Shown here: positions 60,022 through 64,000 of the stretch, piece after piece
Position numbering within the stretch: position 1 is the first letter of the stretch
Layout: every line of letters starts with the position of its first letter
The notes under the pieces: generated by a model
The model's database searches: none
Told to the model about the DNA's origin: nothing
The model's input: the letters and a program-made list of their open reading frames with translations, nothing else
Position numbers and translations under genes: made by a program
DNA from: WQZF01 sp031556405
GTDB taxonomy: Bacteria; Pseudomonadota; Gammaproteobacteria; Burkholderiales; Rhodocyclaceae
Direction of reading: 5' to 3'
Assembly (NCBI GenBank): GCA_031556405.1
Contig: JAVBTC010000074.1
Span: 25,336-89,335, forward strand
Length of the DNA: 64,000 nt

Positions 60022-61212
60022 ATGGCTAAGGCAAAATTTGAGCGAACGAAGCCGCACGTGAACGTCGGCACGATTGGGCACGTTGATCACGGCAAGACGA
60101 CGCTGACGGCGGCGATCACGACGATTCTGTCGAAGAAATTTGGAGGCGAAGCGAAGGGATACGATCAGATTGACAATGCGCCGGAAGAAAAGGCGCGGGG
60201 CATCACGATCAACACCTCGCACGTCGAATACGAAACGGAGACGCGGCACTACGCCCACGTTGACTGCCCGGGCCACGCCGACTACGTCAAAAACATGATC
60301 ACGGGCGCCGCGCAAATGGACGGCGCCATCCTCGTCGTCTCGGCGGCCGACGGCCCCATGCCGCAGACGCGCGAACACATCCTCCTGGCACGCCAGGTTG
60401 GCGTACCCTACATCATCGTCTACATGAACAAATGCGACATGGTCGATGACGCCGAACTGCTCGAACTCGTCGAAATGGAAGTGCGCGAACTGCTCTCCAA
60501 ATACGAATTCCCGGGCGACGACATCCCCATCATCAAAGGCTCCGCCCTCAAAGCCCTCGAAGGCGACACCAGCGAAATCGGCGAACCCTCCATCTTCTCC
60601 CTCGCCGACGCCCTCGACAGCTACATCCCGACCCCCGAGCGCGCCGTTGACAAACCCTTCCTGCTCCCGATCGAAGACGTCTTCTCCATCTCCGGGCGCG
60701 GCACTGTTGTCACCGGGCGGGTCGAACGCGGCATCGTCAAAGTGGGCGAAGAAGTCGAAATCGTCGGCATCAAAGCCACGACCAAGACCATCTGCACCGG
60801 CGTCGAAATGTTCCGCAAACTCCTCGACCAAGGTCAGGCGGGCGACAACGTCGGCGTCCTGCTGCGCGGCACCTCGCGCGAAGCCGGCGCGCGCGGCCAA
60901 GTGCTTGCCAAGCCGGGCAGCATCACCCCGCACACCCACTTCACGGGCGAAGTCTATGTTCTGTCCAAAGACGAAGGCGGACGCCACACCCCGTTCTTCA
61001 ATAACTACCGCCCGCAGTTCTACTTCCGGACGACGGACGTAACGGGAGCGATCGCGCTGCCGGAAGGCGTTGAAATGGTCATGCCGGGCGACAACATCCA
61101 GATGACGGTCAAACTCATCTGCCCAATCGCCATGGAAGACGGACTGCGCTTCGCCATCCGCGAAGGCGGTCGTACCGTCGGCGCCGGCGTCGTCGCTAAA
61201 ATCATCGAGTAA
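60022..61212 (+). CDS. tuf: Elongation factor Tu
   Basis: EF-Tu brings aminoacyl-tRNA to the ribosome with GTP. The product is 396 residues. GTPase motifs: GHVDHGKTT near the N-terminus, DCPGHADY, and NKCDMVDD. Position next to tRNA-Thr and tRNA-Trp identifies it as the tufB-type copy. Codon choice changes along the gene: both ends favour G-ending codons (GCG, ACG), while about 60270-60990 favours C-ending ones (GCC, ACC, CCC), as in a mosaic. Gene conversion with a second tuf copy elsewhere may explain this. Confidence 0.98.
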   Translation: MAKAKFERTKPHVNVGTIGHVDHGKTTLTAAITTILSKKFGGEAKGYDQIDNAPEEKARGITINTSHVEYETETRHYAHVDCPGHADYVKNMITGAAQMDGAILVVSAADGPMPQTREHILLARQVGVPYIIVYMNKCDMVDDAELLELVEMEVRELLSKYEFPGDDIPIIKGSALKALEGDTSEIGEPSIFSLADALDSYIPTPERAVDKPFLLPIEDVFSISGRGTVVTGRVERGIVKVGEEVEIVGIKATTKTICTGVEMFRKLLDQGQAGDNVGVLLRGTSREAGARGQVLAKPGSITPHTHFTGEVYVLSKDEGGRHTPFFNNYRPQFYFRTTDVTGAIALPEGVEMVMPGDNIQMTVKLICPIAMEDGLRFAIREGGRTVGAGVVAKIIE

Positions 61213-61268
61213 TAATGTTGAAGGTTTCGGGCGTTCCCCTCTTTCTCGTGAACGCCCAGTCTTTGCCG

Positions 61269-61345
61269 CAGGGGTATAGCTCAACTGGCAGAGCGTCGGT
61301 CTCCAAAACCGAAGGTTGGGGGTTCGATTCCCTCTGCCCCTGCCA
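61269..61345 (+). tRNA. tRNA-Trp (CCA)
   Basis: A cloverleaf with acceptor AGGGGTA/TGCCCCT, anticodon CCA in CTCCAAA, T arm GGTTCGATTCC and encoded CCA. It lies between tuf and secE. Confidence 0.96.
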
Positions 61346-61369
61346 TCATTTCAATATTTGGCTGGCGAA

Positions 61370-61723
61370 ATGGCCGATAAAATAAAATTTGCGTTGGCAC
61401 TGCTGTTGCTGGTCGCTGGGGTGGCAGGGTTCTACGCGCTTTCCGAGCAGTCCATGTTTCTTCGTGTGCTGGCGGTGCTTGGCGGTCTTGGGGTATCTGC
61501 CGCCGTGGCTTGGCAAACCGAGCCCGGACGTCGTTTCTTCGACTTCGCCAGGGAATCCGTAGCGGAAACAAAAAAAGTTGTCTGGCCAACGAACAAGGAA
61601 ACCCTGCAAGCAACGGGGTTGGTGTTCGCGTTTGTTATCGTCATGGCGATTTTCCTCTGGGTTACCGACAAGAGCCTGGAATGGGCTTTGTATGATTTGA
61701 TTCTTGGCTGGAGAGGGTCATGA
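61370..61723 (+). CDS. secE: Preprotein translocase subunit SecE
   Basis: SecE clamps SecY in the inner-membrane translocon. The 117-residue product has three membrane segments (two near the N-terminus, one at the C-terminus), as in E. coli and other proteobacteria. The conserved amphipathic helix and hinge are in FARESVAETKKVVWPTNKETLQ. ATG 61370 lies 25 bp after tRNA-Trp, and the stop overlaps the nusG ATG in ATGA, so the two are coupled. Confidence 0.96.
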   Translation: MADKIKFALALLLLVAGVAGFYALSEQSMFLRVLAVLGGLGVSAAVAWQTEPGRRFFDFARESVAETKKVVWPTNKETLQATGLVFAFVIVMAIFLWVTDKSLEWALYDLILGWRGS

Positions 61724-62253
61724 GCAAGCGCTGGTATGTCGTTCACGCCTATTCCGGTTTCGAGAAGAGCGTGCAGCGAGCACTGACGGAACGTATCCAG
61801 CGGCAGGGGATGCAGGATTTTTTCGGCCGCGTGCTGGTGCCCGTCGAAGAGGTTGTGGAATTACGGCAGGGGCAGAAGAGCATTTCCGAGCGTAAATTCT
61901 TCCCGGGCTATGTGCTCGTGGAAATGGAAATGAACGATGAGTCCTGGCATCTCGTGAAGAGTACGCCCAAGGTGACGGGCTTCGTCGGCGGTTCCGCCAA
62001 CAAGCCAACGCCGATTTCCGAAAAGGAAGTCGAAAAGATCATGCAGCAGATGCTGGATGGCGTGGAGAAGCCGAGGCCGAAAGTTTTGTTCGAGCCTGGC
62101 GAAGTCGTGCGGGTCAAGGAAGGCCCGTTTACCGATTTCCATGGTTCGGTGGAACACGTGAACTACGAGAAGAACCGCCTGCGCGTGTCCGTGACGATTT
62201 TCGGGCGTGCCACGCCCGTCGAGCTGGAGTTCGGCCAGGTCGAGAAGGCCTGA
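61720..62253 (+). CDS. nusG: Transcription termination/antitermination protein NusG
   Basis: NusG binds RNA polymerase and links it to Rho and ribosomes. The product is 177 residues. The N-terminal NGN domain starts MSKRWYVVHAYSGFEKSV; the C-terminal KOW domain has VVRVKEGPFTDFHGSVEHVNYEKNRLRV. ATG 61720 overlaps secE. The rplK start is 122 bp downstream, in a gap that carries a small G/C hairpin near 62266-62285. Confidence 0.98.
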   Translation: MSKRWYVVHAYSGFEKSVQRALTERIQRQGMQDFFGRVLVPVEEVVELRQGQKSISERKFFPGYVLVEMEMNDESWHLVKSTPKVTGFVGGSANKPTPISEKEVEKIMQQMLDGVEKPRPKVLFEPGEVVRVKEGPFTDFHGSVEHVNYEKNRLRVSVTIFGRATPVELEFGQVEKA

Positions 62254-62375
62254 GCATGATGATCAGGGGGCGCGTCTCGCGCCCTTCAGGAGCGACTGCG
62301 GTTAGGGTCGCATTTGTTGTCTCTGGGGAGCGTCAAGGATTTGGCGCGTTATCACCCGTGTAAAGGAGTTACCTC

Positions 62376-62807
62376 GTGGCAAAGAAAATTGTCGGCTTTA
62401 TCAAGCTGCAAGTGCCTGCGGGCAAGGCGAATCCTTCGCCTCCCATCGGCCCCGCGCTCGGCCAGCGCGGTCTGAACATCATGGAGTTCTGCAAGGCCTT
62501 TAATGCGCAGACCCAAGGCATGGAGCCCGGTTCGCCGATTCCGGTGGAGATCACGGCCTACGCCGACAAGAGCTTTACCTTCAGGATGAAGACGCCGCCG
62601 GCGACCTACCTGATCAAGAAAGCTTCCGGAGTACAGAAGGGGAGCCAGCGTCCGCATACCGATAAGGTCGGCAAGCTGACCCGTGCCCAGTGCGAAGCGA
62701 TCGCGACCCAGAAGATGCCCGATCTGACCGCGGCCGACATGGACGCCGCTGTCCGTACGATCGCCGGCAGCGCCCGTTCCATGGGCATCACGGTGGAGGG
62801 GCTCTGA
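62376..62807 (+). CDS. rplK: 50S ribosomal protein L11
   Basis: L11 shapes the GTPase-associated centre of the large subunit. The product is 143 residues, opening MAKKIVGFIKLQVPAGKANPSPPIGPALGQRG, the family signature. The start is GTG 62376 with AAAGGAG at 8 bases. rplA follows after one base, the conserved L11-L1 pair, which in E. coli is regulated by L1 binding to the leader. Confidence 0.98.
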   Translation: MAKKIVGFIKLQVPAGKANPSPPIGPALGQRGLNIMEFCKAFNAQTQGMEPGSPIPVEITAYADKSFTFRMKTPPATYLIKKASGVQKGSQRPHTDKVGKLTRAQCEAIATQKMPDLTAADMDAAVRTIAGSARSMGITVEGL

Positions 62808-62808
62808 C

Positions 62809-63498
62809 ATGGCCGCATTGACGAAACGCCAAAAGGCAAACGAGGGGAAAGTCGACCGCGACAAGAACTACCCGGTGGTGGAAGCCCTGGGTCTGGCAAA
62901 GCAGTTCGCCACAGCGAAATTCAACGAATCCATCGATGTGGCCGTGTGCCTGGGCATCGATGCGCGTAAATCGGACCAATTGGTGCGCGGCTCCGTCGTG
63001 CTGCCGGCAGGGACCGGCAAGACGATGCGCGTCGCCGTATTCGCGCAGGGTGAAAAAGCCGAGGCGGCCAAGGCGGCCGGAGCAGACATCGTGGGCTTCG
63101 ACGATCTCGCTGCCGAAGTCAAGGCGGGCAACCTCAATTTCGATGTGGTCATCGCCACGCCGGATTCGATGAAAATTGTTGGCCAGTTGGGCCAGATCCT
63201 CGGTCCCCGTGGGTTGATGCCCAACCCAAAGGTCGGCACCGTGACGATGGACGTGGCCAATGCCGTCAAGAACGCCAAGGCCGGCCAGGTACAGTACCGG
63301 ACCGACAAGGGCGGAATCGTGCACAGCACCATCGGGCGCGCCTCGTTCGGTGTGGAACAACTGCAGGAAAACCTCAAGGCGCTTGTTGACGCCCTGGTCA
63401 AGGCGAAGCCGGCCACATCGAAAGGCCAGTATCTTCGCAAGATCGCCGTGTCCAGCACCATGGGGCCAGGCGTACGGGTGGACGCGAGCACGCTGTAA
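62809..63498 (+). CDS. rplA: 50S ribosomal protein L1
   Basis: L1 forms the mobile stalk near the E-site and represses its own mRNA. The product is 229 residues, with LPAGTGKTMRVAVFA near residue 65 and the family motif VGQLGQILGPRGLMPNPKVGTV. The gene begins one base after rplK. A 265-bp leader separates it from rplJ. Confidence 0.98.
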   Translation: MAALTKRQKANEGKVDRDKNYPVVEALGLAKQFATAKFNESIDVAVCLGIDARKSDQLVRGSVVLPAGTGKTMRVAVFAQGEKAEAAKAAGADIVGFDDLAAEVKAGNLNFDVVIATPDSMKIVGQLGQILGPRGLMPNPKVGTVTMDVANAVKNAKAGQVQYRTDKGGIVHSTIGRASFGVEQLQENLKALVDALVKAKPATSKGQYLRKIAVSSTMGPGVRVDASTL

Positions 63499-63763
63499 GT
63501 ATTTTTGAGCCTGTTTCTAGGCTTTTGCAAGGAACTTTGGGCTGCCGGCCAAGGCTATTGGCAATGGCCGGCAGATCGTCAAAGACCGCAGGTGTCCGAT
63601 GGCGGTAGTCGTGCCGGAGGGCTTAAGCGAAGATGTTTTGGCCTGCGTAGACGGTGAGCCCTAACAGGATTTTCGGTATTGCCGATACTCTTGAAAAGGT
63701 CGCCGTGGGTGCGGTGTATCCAACCGGATGTGCCGTGTGGTCGATTAAATGGAGAAAGGACCC
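63499..63763 (+). promoter_or_regulatory. rplJ leader with L10-type regulatory structure
   Basis: This 265-base gap precedes rplJ and should contain the L10(L12)4 autoregulation site. A perfect 10-bp stem CTGCCGGCCA/TGGCCGGCAG (63542-63551, 63565-63574) and an AAAGACCGCAGGTGTCCG stretch typical of betaproteobacterial L10 leaders are visible. The exact kink-turn fold cannot be checked by eye. Confidence 0.65.
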
Positions 63764-64000
63764 ATGGGTCTCAATCTAGATGATAAGAAAGCCGTAGTAG
63801 CCGAGGTCTCAGCACAGGTGGCTTCTGCTCAGACGATTGTCTTGGCCGAGTATAACGGAATCGCGGTGGGGCAACTCACCAAACTCCGCGCGCAGGCCAG
63901 AAAATCGAATGTGTACCTGCGCGTGCTGAAGAATACGCTGGTACGTCGCGCTGTTGCCGGTAGCCCGTTCGAGGGGCTTGCGGAAAAAATGTCAGGTCCT
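63764..64000 (+). CDS. rplJ: 50S ribosomal protein L10 (3' end outside window)
   Basis: L10 anchors the L7/L12 stalk. The first 79 residues are seen, MGLNLDDKKAVVAEV through ARKSNVYLRVLKNTLVRRA, clearly L10. ATG 63764 is preceded by GGAGAAAGGA. The gene is cut by the window end. Confidence 0.95.
   Translation, partial: MGLNLDDKKAVVAEVSAQVASAQTIVLAEYNGIAVGQLTKLRAQARKSNVYLRVLKNTLVRRAVAGSPFEGLAEKMSGP

Overview
The window is a GC-rich chromosomal segment of a betaproteobacterium, most likely from the Rhodocyclales/Nitrosomonadales side. The evidence is the gene order (rplM-rpsI-argC; dapF-DUF484-xerC; pilS-pilR beside ampD; moxR-DUF58-transglutaminase; tRNA-Tyr/Gly/Thr-tuf-tRNA-Trp-secE-nusG-rplKAJ) and marker families (PhaM-like, DUF2322, DUF1840, PP0621, H1-like protein, CysI-DUF934-CysH). 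The genus cannot be fixed from the sequence alone. I see no rRNA, CRISPR array, transposase, prophage or recognisable defence system.

Layout. 1-2558: a partial membrane/coiled-coil gene, argC, rpsI and rplM (all minus). 3016-5561: proS and a lytic transglycosylase (plus). 5566-12188: cell-envelope and housekeeping genes on minus (murB, lipoprotein, xerC, DUF484, dapF, GNAT, two LpxL-type acyltransferases). 12272-14950: metK and an HD-GYP protein (plus). 15088-16928: amiC and tsaE (minus). 17183-22861: a five-gene assimilatory sulfate reduction cluster (cysI, DUF934, cysH, cysD, cysN), then queG. 24470-31945: kup, an H1-like protein, ampD, pilR, pilS and a PP0621 protein (minus). 32207-36662: a methyltransferase, two small proteins and uvrD. 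36699-40207: a cation exchanger behind a probable manganese riboswitch, bamC and dapA. 40390-44768: the moxR-DUF58-tgpA operon. 45001-49728: a deacetylase-like hydrolase, pirin, rhodanese, gdhA and a membrane protein. 49973-54882: corA, purC, gst and purB. 54932-59422: small proteins, a PhaM-like protein, a response regulator, a membrane methyltransferase and a nitroreductase. 59594-64000: the tRNA/tuf/secE-nusG/ribosomal protein block, cut inside rplJ.

How the genes fit together. Several groups are coherent. Sulfate is activated by CysDN, reduced by an iron-sulfur APS reductase (CysH) and then by CysI. PilS/PilR form a pilus two-component pair. ArgC, DapA, DapF, PurB, PurC, GdhA and MetK are core biosynthesis. 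MurB, AmiC, AmpD, the transglycosylase, BamC and the LpxL pair serve the envelope.

The most unusual feature is not a gene. It is a family of nine A/T-rich, quasi-palindromic elements of about 75 bp lying between genes. They share a central TGTAG and end arms of the type ATTCYAA...TTGGAAT, and I cannot match them to a named repeat family. Also notable are many short degenerate tandem duplications, often in frame inside housekeeping genes, a yybP-ykoY-type riboswitch, a 30-bp inverted-repeat pair resembling neisserial dRS3, and a sharply A/T-rich codon patch inside tsaE.
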